Source of the DNA: Prescottella equi
GTDB taxonomy: Bacteria > Actinomycetota > Actinomycetes > Mycobacteriales > Mycobacteriaceae
DNA: 64,000 bases
Assembly: GCF_020171745.1 (NCBI RefSeq)
Contig: NZ_JAIVAH010000025.1
Coordinates: 62,001-126,000, forward strand
Direction: 5' to 3'
The stretch's first letter is position 1, and every line of letters starts with the position of its first letter. The notes under the pieces were generated by a model that saw only the letters and a program-made list of their open reading frames with translations, was not told where the DNA came from and made no database searches. A program made the position numbers and the translations under genes. This document shows, piece by piece, positions 9,596 to 18,309 of this stretch.

Positions 9596-10438
9596 GTGAG
9601 CCGCACGATCACCGACGCCGTCAGCAAGGACACCCGACTGTGCATGTCGCTGTCCGGCCGGCCCAGCAACATCGGCACCCGCTTCCACAACTACCTGTAC
9701 GACGAACTCGGCCTGGACTTCGTCTACAAGGCGTTCACCACCACCGACCTGCCCGCGGCCATCGCCGGGATCCGCGCGCTCGGTATCCGCGGGTGCGGGG
9801 TGTCGATGCCGTTCAAGGAGGCGTGCATCGAGCACGTCGACGTCGTGCACCCGTCGGCGTCGGCGATCGACTCGGTGAACACGATCGTCAACGAGGACGG
9901 CGAACTGCACGCCTACAACACCGACTACCAGGCCGTCGCCGATCTGCTCCACCGCGCCGAGCTGAGCCCGGATCTCGCGGTCGCCGTCGCCGGCAGCGGC
10001 GGCATGGCCAAGGCCGTCGTGGCCGCGCTGCGCGACAGCGGCTTCCGCACGGTCACCGTCGTCGCCCGCAACGCCGAGACCGGACCGGCCCTGGCGCGGA
10101 CGTACGGCTTCGAGTGGCTGCCCGACCTCGGCGCGGCGCACCCGCAACTGCTCGTCAACGCGACTCCGATCGGGATGGCGGGCGGCCCCGAGGCCGACGC
10201 GTTGCCGTTCCGGGAGGACGCCGTCCGCGCCGCCGAGGCCGTGTTCGACGTCGTCGCGATGCCCGCCGACACCCCGCTGATCCGACTCGCCACTGCCGCG
10301 GGCAAGACCGTCATCACCGGGGCACAGGTGATCGCGCTGCAGGCGGCCGAGCAGTTCGCCCTCTACACCGGGGTGCGGCCGTCGGACGAGCAGATCCGTC
10401 GGGCGTCGGAGTTCTCGAGAGCCCCTTCGAAGGCCTAG
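9596..10438 (+). CDS. Shikimate 5-dehydrogenase-like protein (AroE paralogue)
   Basis: 280 aa, GTG start. N-terminal substrate-binding half: CMSLSGRPSNIGTRFHNYLY and SMPFKE, which carries the Lys of the shikimate-dehydrogenase dyad; the partner Asp lies in AYNTDY near residue 108. The dinucleotide-binding loop GSGGMAK follows. The fold reduces 3-dehydroshikimate with NADPH in aromatic biosynthesis. Divergence from canonical AroE in the first motif (S-L-S-G-R-P-S rather than SLSPxxHN) suggests a paralogue acting on a related cyclitol or quinate. It is not clustered with other aro genes. Confidence 0.85.
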   Translation: MSRTITDAVSKDTRLCMSLSGRPSNIGTRFHNYLYDELGLDFVYKAFTTTDLPAAIAGIRALGIRGCGVSMPFKEACIEHVDVVHPSASAIDSVNTIVNEDGELHAYNTDYQAVADLLHRAELSPDLAVAVAGSGGMAKAVVAALRDSGFRTVTVVARNAETGPALARTYGFEWLPDLGAAHPQLLVNATPIGMAGGPEADALPFREDAVRAAEAVFDVVAMPADTPLIRLATAAGKTVITGAQVIALQAAEQFALYTGVRPSDEQIRRASEFSRAPSKA

Positions 10439-10446
10439 GGTCCCCG

Positions 10447-10929
10447 ATGGCCGACCTCCCGCCGAACGATTCGGACGAGTCGCAGAGCACGCGCCTCGCC
10501 CGGAACTTCAGCGAACTGCTGCAGGAACTGCGCGTGCAGCAGGCCGGCGTGCAGATCCTGTTCGCGTTCCTCCTGGCGATCGTGTTCACCGAGTCCTACG
10601 AGGAACAGTCCACGTACGTGCGGGCGCTGCACCTGGTGACGGTGCTGTGTGCGGCGGCATCGTCGGCGCTGCTGATCGCGCCCGCGGTGTGGCATCGCAT
10701 CCTGTTCCGGCACCGGCGCCGGGAGGACATCCTGCGGCAGGCCAATCGGTGTGCTCTGGCGGGCTCGGTGTTCCTGGCCGCGACGATGGTCGGCACCGTC
10801 CTGATCGTCGCGGAAGTCGCGGTCGGCGGCTGGGCCGCCAAACTCATCGGCGGGTCCACGGCACTGGCCTTCGGCATCCTGTGGTTCGTCGTGCCGTCGA
10901 TGCTGCGTCGCGACGACGACCTGCGCTGA
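10447..10929 (+). CDS. DUF6328-type membrane protein
   Basis: 160 aa. A polar N-terminus with NFSELLQELRVQQAGVQILF leads into four predicted transmembrane helices (about residues 38-56, 62-82, 98-122, 126-148). This organisation, including the RVQQ-GVQILFAFLL junction, is that of actinobacterial DUF6328 proteins, whose function is not known. ATG 10447 lies 8 bases after the AroE-like stop, so the two are likely cotranscribed. Confidence 0.85.
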   Translation: MADLPPNDSDESQSTRLARNFSELLQELRVQQAGVQILFAFLLAIVFTESYEEQSTYVRALHLVTVLCAAASSALLIAPAVWHRILFRHRRREDILRQANRCALAGSVFLAATMVGTVLIVAEVAVGGWAAKLIGGSTALAFGILWFVVPSMLRRDDDLR

Positions 10930-10957
10930 TCGATTCCCGGGCACTATCGTCGATTTC

Positions 10958-11416
10958 ATGGCAGCTCCCGACGAGCCCGAACCACGCGCCGAGGCCTATC
11001 CGGCCTTGTGGCCGGTGCCGACCCGGTGGGCCGACAACGACCACTACGGGCACGTCGACCACATCGCCTACTACGCGTACTTCGACACCGCGATCAACGG
11101 ATGGCTCATGGCCAGTACCGGACTCGACATCCGCGAGCTGCCGGCGATCGGGATCGTCGCGGAGGCGTCGTGCCGGTTCGTGCGCGAACTGTCCTTCCCC
11201 GACCAGCTGCACATCGGCCTGTCCGTCGAACGCATCGGCGCCACCGACATCGTGTACGCGCTGGCGATCTTCCGGGAGGACCCCGACGGGATCCTCGAAC
11301 TGGCGGCTACCGGCCGGTTCGTGCACGTCTACATCGAACCGGCCGGACGCCGACCCGCCGCGATCCCTCCCGAGATACGAAGCGCGGCAAACCTTCTGGT
11401 CACCGACTCCGGGTAG
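10958..11416 (+). CDS. Acyl-CoA thioesterase, hot-dog fold (4HBT family)
   Basis: 152 aa. RWADNDHYGHVDHIAYYAYFDTAI carries the conserved Asp of the 4-hydroxybenzoyl-CoA thioesterase-type hot-dog fold, on the long central helix. Such enzymes hydrolyse acyl-CoA or aryl-CoA thioesters in the cytoplasm. It lies 28 bases after the DUF6328 gene on the same strand and converges with an MFS exporter 14 bases downstream. The acyl group is not predictable. Confidence 0.88.
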   Translation: MAAPDEPEPRAEAYPALWPVPTRWADNDHYGHVDHIAYYAYFDTAINGWLMASTGLDIRELPAIGIVAEASCRFVRELSFPDQLHIGLSVERIGATDIVYALAIFREDPDGILELAATGRFVHVYIEPAGRRPAAIPPEIRSAANLLVTDSG

Positions 11417-11429
11417 GTTCCGGCGCCGA

Positions 11430-12848
11430 TCAGCGCTGTACCGGAATCCTGCGCAACGCGGCGACACTGACGAGCGCGGTGAGCGCCACGACGGCCGCGG
11501 ACGCGCCGGCCGCGACGACCAGGCCGTCGGCGACCGCCTCGGACGAGACCACCGACGCCGGATCCGCGCCGAGGCTGCCGCGGTGCACGGCGAATCCGAG
11601 ACTGCCGAGCAACGCCACCCCGAGTGCGGCACCGAGTTCGGCACCCGTCTCGGACAGCGCCGCGGCCGATCCCGCGCGCTCCGCCGGAGCCGAGCTGACG
11701 ACGATGTCGGTGCACAGCGCGATCACCGGGCTCACCCCCAGTGAGATCGCGACGTAGCCGACCATCAGCAACGGCAGGTCGTCCACGCCGACCCGGGTCA
11801 ACAGCAGGAACCCCAGCACCGACACCGTCAGGCTGCCACCGATCACGACGGCGGGCCGCCACCGTCGAATCAGGAACGGCGCCACCAGCGAACTCGCCAA
11901 CGTGCCGAGGGCGGCCGGCACCATCCACATCCCGGCCTGCAGCGGTCCGAGCCCCAGCACCTGCTGCAGGTAGAGCACGACGAACAGTTGAGTGCCCGCC
12001 ATCGCCAGCAGCCCGAGCGTGTAGGTACCGAGCGACGACCGGATCAGCCGGTTGCGCAGCAGTGTGAGGTCGAGCAACGGATCATCCAGTGTCCGCTGTC
12101 GGCGCACGAAGACGGCACCGGCCACGAGACCCACCAGCACGAACGCCGCCGCGCGGGCATCGAACCCGGACGCGGCCGCATGCTTGATCGCGTACACCAG
12201 CGCGAGGACCGCGGACATCGACAGCGCCGCGCTCGGCAGGTCGATCGACCGGGCCGTCGGGTCGCGGTACTCGGGCAGCGTGCGCGGTCCGACCAGGAGC
12301 AGCAGGACCGTGACCGGCACAGCCATCAGGAACACCGAACCCCACCAGAAGTAGTTGAGCAGCAGACCACTCGCCAGCGGCCCCAGCGCGGTGCCCACCG
12401 AGAAGGCGGCCATGATCACCGACACGGCCAGGGTGCGCCGCCGGTCGTCGTCGAACATGACGCGGGCGAGCGAAAGGGTCGACGGCATCAGCGTGGCGCC
12501 GGCCAGGCCCAGGACGGCGCGAGCGGCGATGAGCGCCTCGGCATTCGGCGCCCAGGCGGCCAGTATCGACGCCGCCCCGAACAGGGCAGCACCGAGCAAC
12601 AGCAGTCGGCGGCGGCCGATCCGGTCGCCGAGTGCACCCATCGGGACGAGCGCCCCGGCGATGAAGAAGCCGTAGATGTCGTTGATCCACAGCAGTTGGG
12701 TGGCGGTCGGCCCCAGGTCTTCACTGAGGTGCGGAATCGTAACGTAGAGGCAGGTCATGTCGACCGCGATGAGCAGGGCCGGCAACGCGAGCATTGCCAG
12801 CCCGGCCCAGTTTCGCGATACGGCACTCTGTGGGACAGGTCGGGACAT
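11430..12848 (-). CDS. MFS multidrug exporter, DHA2 (14-TMS) type
   Basis: 472 aa, with hydrophobic segments spaced as in the 14-helix DHA2 drug:proton antiporters. The motif-A loop between helices 2 and 3 is GALGDRIGRRRLLLLG, and motif C is in the fifth helix region (LGPLASGLLLNYFWW). CAGGAG precedes ATG 12848. Members export dyes, antibiotics or lipophilic compounds. No local regulator gene lies beside it; the next 417 bases upstream contain no convincing gene. Confidence 0.9.
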   Translation of the reverse strand: MSRPVPQSAVSRNWAGLAMLALPALLIAVDMTCLYVTIPHLSEDLGPTATQLLWINDIYGFFIAGALVPMGALGDRIGRRRLLLLGAALFGAASILAAWAPNAEALIAARAVLGLAGATLMPSTLSLARVMFDDDRRRTLAVSVIMAAFSVGTALGPLASGLLLNYFWWGSVFLMAVPVTVLLLLVGPRTLPEYRDPTARSIDLPSAALSMSAVLALVYAIKHAAASGFDARAAAFVLVGLVAGAVFVRRQRTLDDPLLDLTLLRNRLIRSSLGTYTLGLLAMAGTQLFVVLYLQQVLGLGPLQAGMWMVPAALGTLASSLVAPFLIRRWRPAVVIGGSLTVSVLGFLLLTRVGVDDLPLLMVGYVAISLGVSPVIALCTDIVVSSAPAERAGSAAALSETGAELGAALGVALLGSLGFAVHRGSLGADPASVVSSEAVADGLVVAAGASAAVVALTALVSVAALRRIPVQR

Positions 12849-13265
12849 CGGAACTCCTGGACACAATTTCGTCGAAGAACGTTGGTGCGCAGCACTTTCA
12901 CCGCGCCCCGGTCGGACCGGGACACGTTTCGGGCACGGGGCGGCAACCGGACCGGCTCGAATGACATCGACCGGTCAGGTTGCGGAGGTGCCGACAGGCG
13001 GCGAGCAGACCTTGCAGCAGGCGCTCATGATGGAATTCGCCGCGCGAGGAGAGCAGATGTCGGGGATCGATGCCACCGACGCTCTTTATGGCGTTGCGTG
13101 AAGGAGAGTGGAAATACGTTGTGCCGCAGCGCCCCGGAACACATCCGGAAATCGGAAGGCAAGCGGCGGACGCTGATGCGGAGAGGAGCGGAAGCGCGCT
13201 ACGCAGGCAGTCACATGGGCGTATACGTTAAACACATATCGGACGAACTCCAAATCGAAGTAGCC
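12849..13265. other. Intergenic stretch without a convincing gene
   Basis: It holds the promoter of the MFS exporter at its left end. An open frame at 12961-13101 lacks a ribosome-binding site. Near 13215 an ATG opens a short peptide resembling the N-terminus of ribbon-helix-helix antitoxins (MGVYVKHISDELQIEVA), but it runs antisense into the phosphotransferase gene. This patch is more AT-rich than its surroundings. Confidence 0.5.
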
Positions 13266-14294
13266 TCAGCGCAACCCCACCGCGTCGGCGGTCGCGACCG
13301 CGCGCCGCACCACGTCGTCGATGAGTTCCGCTGTCGGGCCGCCACGTTCGGCCCGGTTCCGCGGATCGTCGAGGGTGCGGCGCAGCACACCCTCCGCGAT
13401 GATCGCGAGCTTCCACAGCGCGAGCACGTGCCAGAAACCGACCGCCGAAACGTCTCGTTTGGTCTCGTGCACGTACGCCTCGACCAGTTCGTCCCGAGTC
13501 GGGAACCCGTCGAGCGTCGACGCCATGAACGGCCCGCGCACGCCGTCTCCGCGCTGCGGCCAGTACGCCAGGAGCCCGCCGAGATCGGCGAGCGGGTCGC
13601 CGAGCGTGCACAGCTCCCAATCGAGGATCGCAACCACGCGACCGTCGTCCGGTGAGGTGATGACGTTGCTGAGATGGAAGTCGCCGTGCACCAGGGTCGT
13701 CTCGGTCTGCTCGGGCACGTTGCGGGCGAGACGGGCCGCGAGATCCTCGATGTCGGGCATGTCGTGGGTCTTGGACTGCTCCCACTGCGCCGACCAGCGC
13801 TTGAGCTGTCGTTCGGCGTAGGGTTTGTGACCGGCGAGGTCGAGCAGGCCGGCCATCTCGAGGTCCACCCGGTGGATGCTGGCGAGCGCCTTGGGCAGCG
13901 ACAGCCCGATGGCGCGCCGCCGCTCGGGGTCGAGCTGCTCGGCCACCGACTCGTCGTCGATCACGATCCCGTCGACATAACTCATCAGGACCAGCGGCAC
14001 CTCGGTGATCGCCGGATCATCGGTCAGAGCAATCATTTTCGGTACCGGAACGCCGGTCCCCTGCAGCGCCGCCAGGATCCGATACTCGCGCCCGACGTCG
14101 TGTGCGGACGCCAGCAGCTGCCCGAGTGGCGGCCTCCGCAGCACCCACCGGCCACCGCCCGAATCGCGCACTGCGAAAGTGAGATTCGACTGACCGCTAC
14201 CGATCCGTTCGAACGAGAGCGGGGCGAGTGCGCCCACACCGAGACCGGTGATCCAGGTCGAGACGGCGTCCTCGTCGAGGCCGACAACACCCAT
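13266..14294 (-). CDS. APH-family phosphotransferase (ACAD10/11-like)
   Basis: 342 aa kinase-fold protein. The catalytic loop LVHGDFHLSN and the metal-binding ILDWELCTLGDPLADLG are clear hallmarks of the aminoglycoside-phosphotransferase/choline-kinase fold; the nucleotide-binding N-lobe has GQSNLTF and WVLRRPP. The GDPLxDLG form is typical of the ACAD10/11-type group, which in actinobacteria is often linked to fatty-acid or steroid catabolism rather than drug resistance. I preferred ATG 14294 (GGAGGGGAG nine bases upstream); an in-frame ATG at 14324 is the alternative. Confidence 0.88.
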   Translation of the reverse strand: MGVVGLDEDAVSTWITGLGVGALAPLSFERIGSGQSNLTFAVRDSGGGRWVLRRPPLGQLLASAHDVGREYRILAALQGTGVPVPKMIALTDDPAITEVPLVLMSYVDGIVIDDESVAEQLDPERRRAIGLSLPKALASIHRVDLEMAGLLDLAGHKPYAERQLKRWSAQWEQSKTHDMPDIEDLAARLARNVPEQTETTLVHGDFHLSNVITSPDDGRVVAILDWELCTLGDPLADLGGLLAYWPQRGDGVRGPFMASTLDGFPTRDELVEAYVHETKRDVSAVGFWHVLALWKLAIIAEGVLRRTLDDPRNRAERGGPTAELIDDVVRRAVATADAVGLR

Positions 14295-14411
14295 TGCGCA
14301 CCACTCCCCTCCGGTGTCCCGCATCTGCTTCCGCTGTTCGGATCGATCGATTCCTCACGCCGGTCAATTTCGTCGAATCCCGCACCCCCGGTCGACGCTC
14401 GTTTGACGATG

Positions 14412-14921
14412 CTAGTCGGCGGACTGCCCCCGCGCGGGAATTTGCGCACCACGACCTTCCGCAGTGCGCTCGAGCAGCGGCGCGGTCCTCGGCCCGACCA
14501 GTTCGCGCATCACGAGCGCCATATTCGTGCGCTCGACGCCGGGGATCTTGAGGATCTGCCCGGCCAGCCGGTAGAGATCGTCGGCGTCGGTCGCGACCAC
14601 CTTGACCGACAGATCGGTCAGGCCCGTCATGCCGTACACCTCGACGACCTCGGGGATGTCCGCGAGCGCGTCCACCACCGCGTCGAGCTGGTGCTGATCG
14701 ACCCGCGTGGACACGAAGGCCGCCAGCGGATAGCCGAGCGCGCGAGGGTCCACGAGCTGGTCGAAGCCACCGAGCGCCCCCGAACCCTCCCACCGGGACA
14801 GCCTCGCCTGCACGGTGTTCCGCGAGAGCCCGAGCCGCTGCGCGAGGTCCACACCGGTCGCCCGCGGATTGCGCGACAACTCGAGCAGCAGGCGGGCATC
14901 GGTGGCGTCCAGAGTGCTCAT
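14412..14921 (-). CDS. Lrp/AsnC-family transcriptional regulator
   Basis: 169 aa. Winged HTH at residues 5-60 (LDATDARLLLELSRNPRATGVDLAQRLGLSRNTVQARL in shorter pieces) and a C-terminal RAM effector domain (VVEVYGMTGLTDLSVKVVATD). It is divergent from the branched-chain oxoacid dehydrogenase operon starting at 15089, and Lrp-type proteins commonly sense branched-chain amino acids, so it is the likely regulator of that operon (inference). ATG 14921 follows GAAAG; the frame is open upstream but the homologous region starts here. Confidence 0.9.
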   Translation of the reverse strand: MSTLDATDARLLLELSRNPRATGVDLAQRLGLSRNTVQARLSRWEGSGALGGFDQLVDPRALGYPLAAFVSTRVDQHQLDAVVDALADIPEVVEVYGMTGLTDLSVKVVATDADDLYRLAGQILKIPGVERTNMALVMRELVGPRTAPLLERTAEGRGAQIPARGQSAD

Positions 14922-15088
14922 CTTTCGCAGTGTGCCAGCCCTCACCCCACCGAAACTGTGCATTGTGCTGAATCGTTGCAACTTCGCTTGCGCAGATCGC
15001 GAGACGGTGGATGCTGTGAGGTAGAGCACATACATCCGGACTTTCGCTCACGAGGCGGACCCGGATCGATGCGACGAGGTGACCGACG

Positions 15089-16186
15089 ATGGCCGACAGA
15101 ATCGCCTTCCCGGTGCAGCTGGTCCAACCCGACGGACAGCGCGTGCACCGGCCCGACTACGCCGCGCTGGTGTCCGACGTCGGACCCGAGGAGTTGCGCG
15201 CACTGTACGAGGATCTGGTCGTCGCACGGCGGATCGACACCGAGGCCACCGCCCTGCAGCGGCAGGGCCAGCTCGGGATCTGGGCGCCGCTGCTGGGCCA
15301 GGAGGCCGCCCAGGTGGGCTCGGTCCACGCCCTGAACCCCGACGACTACATCTTCACCAGCTACCGCGAACACGCCGTCGCGTACTGCCGCGGCGTCGAT
15401 CCGGCGGTGATGCTGCGGATGTGGCGCGGCTGCGCGTACTCGGGCTGGGATCCGGCGACGGTCAACATGACCAATCCCGCGATCGTGGTCGGCTCGCAGG
15501 GACTGCACGCGACCGGCTATGCGCTGGGCGCGCACCTGGACGGCGCCGAGATCGCCACCGTCGTGTACTTCGGCGACGGTGCCACCAGCCAGGGTGACCT
15601 CGCCGAGGCGCTCGGTTTCGCGACCAGCCTGGCGGCGCCGGTCGTGTTCTTCTGTCAGAACAACCAGTGGGCGATCAGCGAACCCGTCCACCTGCAGAGC
15701 CCCACCCCGATCGCGGCCCGCGCCGCCGGGTACGGCATGCCCGCGGTCCAGGTGGACGGCAACGACGTGCTCGCGGTGCTGGCCGTGACCCGCGAGGCCG
15801 CCCGACGCGCGCGGGACGGCGGCGGACCGTCGTTCGTCGAGGCGATCACGTACCGGATGGGTCCGCACACCACGTCCGACGACCCGACCCGCTACCGCAC
15901 GGCCGGGGAGTCGGAAGTGTGGCGGGCCCGGGACCCGATCGATCGGATGCACCGCCTCCTCGACCGCGAGGGCCTGTTCGACGACGCGTTCGACGTTCAG
16001 GTGCGGACGCGGGCCGACGACGTCGCCGCCCGGCTGCGGGCCGGCGCGCTCGAGGCCCCCGATCCCGGACCGGACGAGTTGTTCGAGCACGTGTACGCCA
16101 CCGACCATCCGCTGATCGACGAGGAACGCGCCGAGTACCGGGCCTACCTCGACACCCTGACCGCCGGCGAGGAGGCAGTGTCATGA
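15089..16186 (+). CDS. bkdA: 2-oxoacid dehydrogenase E1 component, alpha subunit (branched-chain type)
   Basis: 365 aa, thiamine-diphosphate-binding alpha subunit of an alpha2beta2 E1. The ThDP motif GDG...N is seen as YFGDGATSQGDLAEAL and FFCQNNQWAIS. The phosphorylation-loop region YRMGPHTTSDDPTRYR is the branched-chain (BCKDH-type) form. It decarboxylates 2-oxoacids from Val, Leu and Ile and passes the acyl group to E2, feeding branched fatty acid synthesis or catabolism. First gene of the operon; its stop overlaps the E1beta ATG (ATGA). Mycobacterial relatives are annotated pdhA or bkdA; the operon layout supports the branched-chain role. Confidence 0.93.
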   Translation: MADRIAFPVQLVQPDGQRVHRPDYAALVSDVGPEELRALYEDLVVARRIDTEATALQRQGQLGIWAPLLGQEAAQVGSVHALNPDDYIFTSYREHAVAYCRGVDPAVMLRMWRGCAYSGWDPATVNMTNPAIVVGSQGLHATGYALGAHLDGAEIATVVYFGDGATSQGDLAEALGFATSLAAPVVFFCQNNQWAISEPVHLQSPTPIAARAAGYGMPAVQVDGNDVLAVLAVTREAARRARDGGGPSFVEAITYRMGPHTTSDDPTRYRTAGESEVWRARDPIDRMHRLLDREGLFDDAFDVQVRTRADDVAARLRAGALEAPDPGPDELFEHVYATDHPLIDEERAEYRAYLDTLTAGEEAVS

Positions 16187-17172
16187 CCACCACGACGACC
16201 ACCACGATGACCCTCGGCGCCGCCCTCAACGCCGGCCTGCGCCGCGCGCTCGAGGACGACCCCAAGGTGCTGCTGATGGGCGAGGACATCGGCAAGCTCG
16301 GCGGCGTCTTCCGCATCACCGACGCACTGCAGAAGGACTTCGGCCCCGCCCGCGTCATGGACACCCCGCTCGCCGAATCCGGGATCGTGGGAACTGCTTT
16401 CGGGCTGGCGCTGCGCGGCTACCGGCCCGTGTGCGAGATCCAGTTCGACGGCTTCGTCTACCCCGCGTTCGACCAGATCGTCTCGCAGGTCGCCAAGATC
16501 CACTACCGCACCCGCGGACACGTGAAGGTGCCGTTGACGATTCGCATCCCGTACGGCGGCGGCATCGGTGCCGTCGAACATCATTCGGAGTCCCCGGAGG
16601 CGTATTTCGCGCACACCGCGGGCCTGCGTGTGGTCAGCCCCAGCACCCCGGCCGACGCGTTCGCGATGATCCGGCAGGCCATCGCGCTCGACGACCCGGT
16701 CGTGTTCCTCGAACCGAAGCGGCGGTACTGGGATCGCGGCGCGGTCGACGTGGACGCCCCACCCGATCTGCCGCTGCACCGGGCCCGGATCGTCAGGCCC
16801 GGCACCGACGTCAGCGTCGTCGCCTACGGATCGATGGTGCCGACCGCGCTGCAGGCCGCCGAGATCGCCGACGGCGAGGGCACGTCACTCGAGGTGGTCG
16901 ACCTGCGCTCGCTGTCCCCCGTCGACTTCGCGACCGTCGAGGAGTCGGTGCAGCGGACCGGACGGCTCGTCGTCGCACACGAGGCGCCGGTGTTCGTGGG
17001 TCTCGGCGCCGAGATCGCGGCGCGCGTCTCGGAGCGCTGCTTCTACCGGCTCGAGGCACCGGTGCGCCGGGTCGGCGGCTTCGACATCCCCTACCCGCCG
17101 GCGAAGCTCGAGAAGCACCACGTGCCCGACGCCGACCGCATCCTCGGCGCCGTCGACGAGGTGCTCGCATGA
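16183..17172 (+). CDS. bkdB: 2-oxoacid dehydrogenase E1 component, beta subunit
   Basis: 329 aa, normal for E1beta. Contains MGEDIGKLGGVFRIT, DTPLAESGIVGTAFGLALRG and the ThDP-activating Glu region near residue 60, then the transketolase C-terminal domain (RPGTDVSVVAYGSM). It pairs with the alpha subunit to form E1. A run of ACC/ACG codons gives seven threonines right after the start Met. It overlaps E1alpha by 4 bases and E2 by 4 bases, so subunit ratios are set by translational coupling. Confidence 0.94.
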   Translation: MTTTTTTTMTLGAALNAGLRRALEDDPKVLLMGEDIGKLGGVFRITDALQKDFGPARVMDTPLAESGIVGTAFGLALRGYRPVCEIQFDGFVYPAFDQIVSQVAKIHYRTRGHVKVPLTIRIPYGGGIGAVEHHSESPEAYFAHTAGLRVVSPSTPADAFAMIRQAIALDDPVVFLEPKRRYWDRGAVDVDAPPDLPLHRARIVRPGTDVSVVAYGSMVPTALQAAEIADGEGTSLEVVDLRSLSPVDFATVEESVQRTGRLVVAHEAPVFVGLGAEIAARVSERCFYRLEAPVRRVGGFDIPYPPAKLEKHHVPDADRILGAVDEVLA

Positions 17173-18275
17173 GCCGCCTCGAGGAGTTCCGGCTGCCCGA
17201 CCTCGGCGAGGGCCTCACCGAGGCGGAACTGGTGTCGTGGGCGGTCGCCGTCGGCGACACCGTCGAACTCAACGCGACGATCGGCGAGGTCGAGACGGCG
17301 AAGGCGCTGGTGGAACTGCCGTCGCCGTTCGCCGGGGTGGTGCGGGAACTACTCGTGCAGCCCGGGACGACGGTGCCGGTCGGGACGCCGATCATCCGCG
17401 TCGAGACGGCCGACGACCGTGCTCCCGATGCTCCCCGGCCGGACTCGGTGCTGGTCGGCTACGGCCCGTCGGCGCCCACCGTGAGCAGGCGCCGACGGGC
17501 TGCGCCGCACGCTCCCCGGTCGCCGGGAGTCCGTTCGGGCGCCGTCCACGCGCGCCGCACCGCGGAAGACGCCCGCGAGACCCGAACGCCGATCCGCGGG
17601 GTGCGGCGGGAGACGGCGGCCGCGATGGTCGCCAGTACCGCCGCCGCACCGCACGTCACCGAGTTCCTGACCGTCGACGTCACCGAGTCGGTCAGGTTGC
17701 TCGACCGACTGCGCGCGTCCACCGCGTTCGACGGACTGCACCTGACGCCGCTGACACTGGTCGCGAAGGCGCTGCTGCTCACACTGCGGGCGCACCCGTC
17801 GCTGAACTCGTCGTGGGCGGAGGACACCCAGGAGATCGTCACCAAGCACTACGTGAACCTCGGGATCGCGACCGCCACCGAGCGCGGCCTGATGGTGCCC
17901 AACGTCAAGGACGCCGACCGGCTGGCCCTCCCCGACCTGTGCCGGGCGATCGGCGCAGTCACCGACACCGCGCGGGCCGGACGGGCGACGCCGGCCGATC
18001 TCACCGGCGGGACGATCACGATCACCAACGTCGGGATCTACGGCATCGATACCGGCACCCCGATTCTCAACCCGGGCGAGGCCGCGATCCTCGCGCTCGG
18101 CGCGATCACGAGGCGGCCGTGGGTGGTGGGCGACGACATCGTCGCGCGGGACGTGACGACGCTCAGCGTGACCGTGGACCACCGGCTGGTCGACGGCGAG
18201 CAGGCCTCGCGGTTCCTCGCCGACCTCGGCGCGATACTCACCGACCCTGTGACCGCCCTCCTCGCGCACCTCTGA
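17169..18275 (+). CDS. bkdC: Dihydrolipoamide acyltransferase E2, apparently without a peripheral-subunit-binding domain
   Basis: 368 aa. An N-terminal lipoyl domain carries the lipoylated Lys45 in VETAKALVEL. The linker has the SVLVGYGP and SRRRR elements usual in actinobacterial BkdC. The catalytic domain runs from about residue 140 and ends with the active-site DHRLVDGEQAS. Between residues about 98 and 140, where a peripheral-subunit-binding domain (with RxxAxxxGxDL) is expected, only a short Arg/Ala-rich spacer is present. How E1 and E3 dock is therefore unclear. Third gene of the coupled operon; no E3 gene is adjacent. Confidence 0.9.
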   Translation: MSRLEEFRLPDLGEGLTEAELVSWAVAVGDTVELNATIGEVETAKALVELPSPFAGVVRELLVQPGTTVPVGTPIIRVETADDRAPDAPRPDSVLVGYGPSAPTVSRRRRAAPHAPRSPGVRSGAVHARRTAEDARETRTPIRGVRRETAAAMVASTAAAPHVTEFLTVDVTESVRLLDRLRASTAFDGLHLTPLTLVAKALLLTLRAHPSLNSSWAEDTQEIVTKHYVNLGIATATERGLMVPNVKDADRLALPDLCRAIGAVTDTARAGRATPADLTGGTITITNVGIYGIDTGTPILNPGEAAILALGAITRRPWVVGDDIVARDVTTLSVTVDHRLVDGEQASRFLADLGAILTDPVTALLAHL

Positions 18276-18309
18276 CCCCACCCGCGCGCCGTTCGGTACA
18301 AAGGGGAAC

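Noticed and set aside
12961-13101. A 46-codon plus-strand ORF upstream of the MFS gene
   Set aside because: No ribosome-binding site and no recognisable protein.
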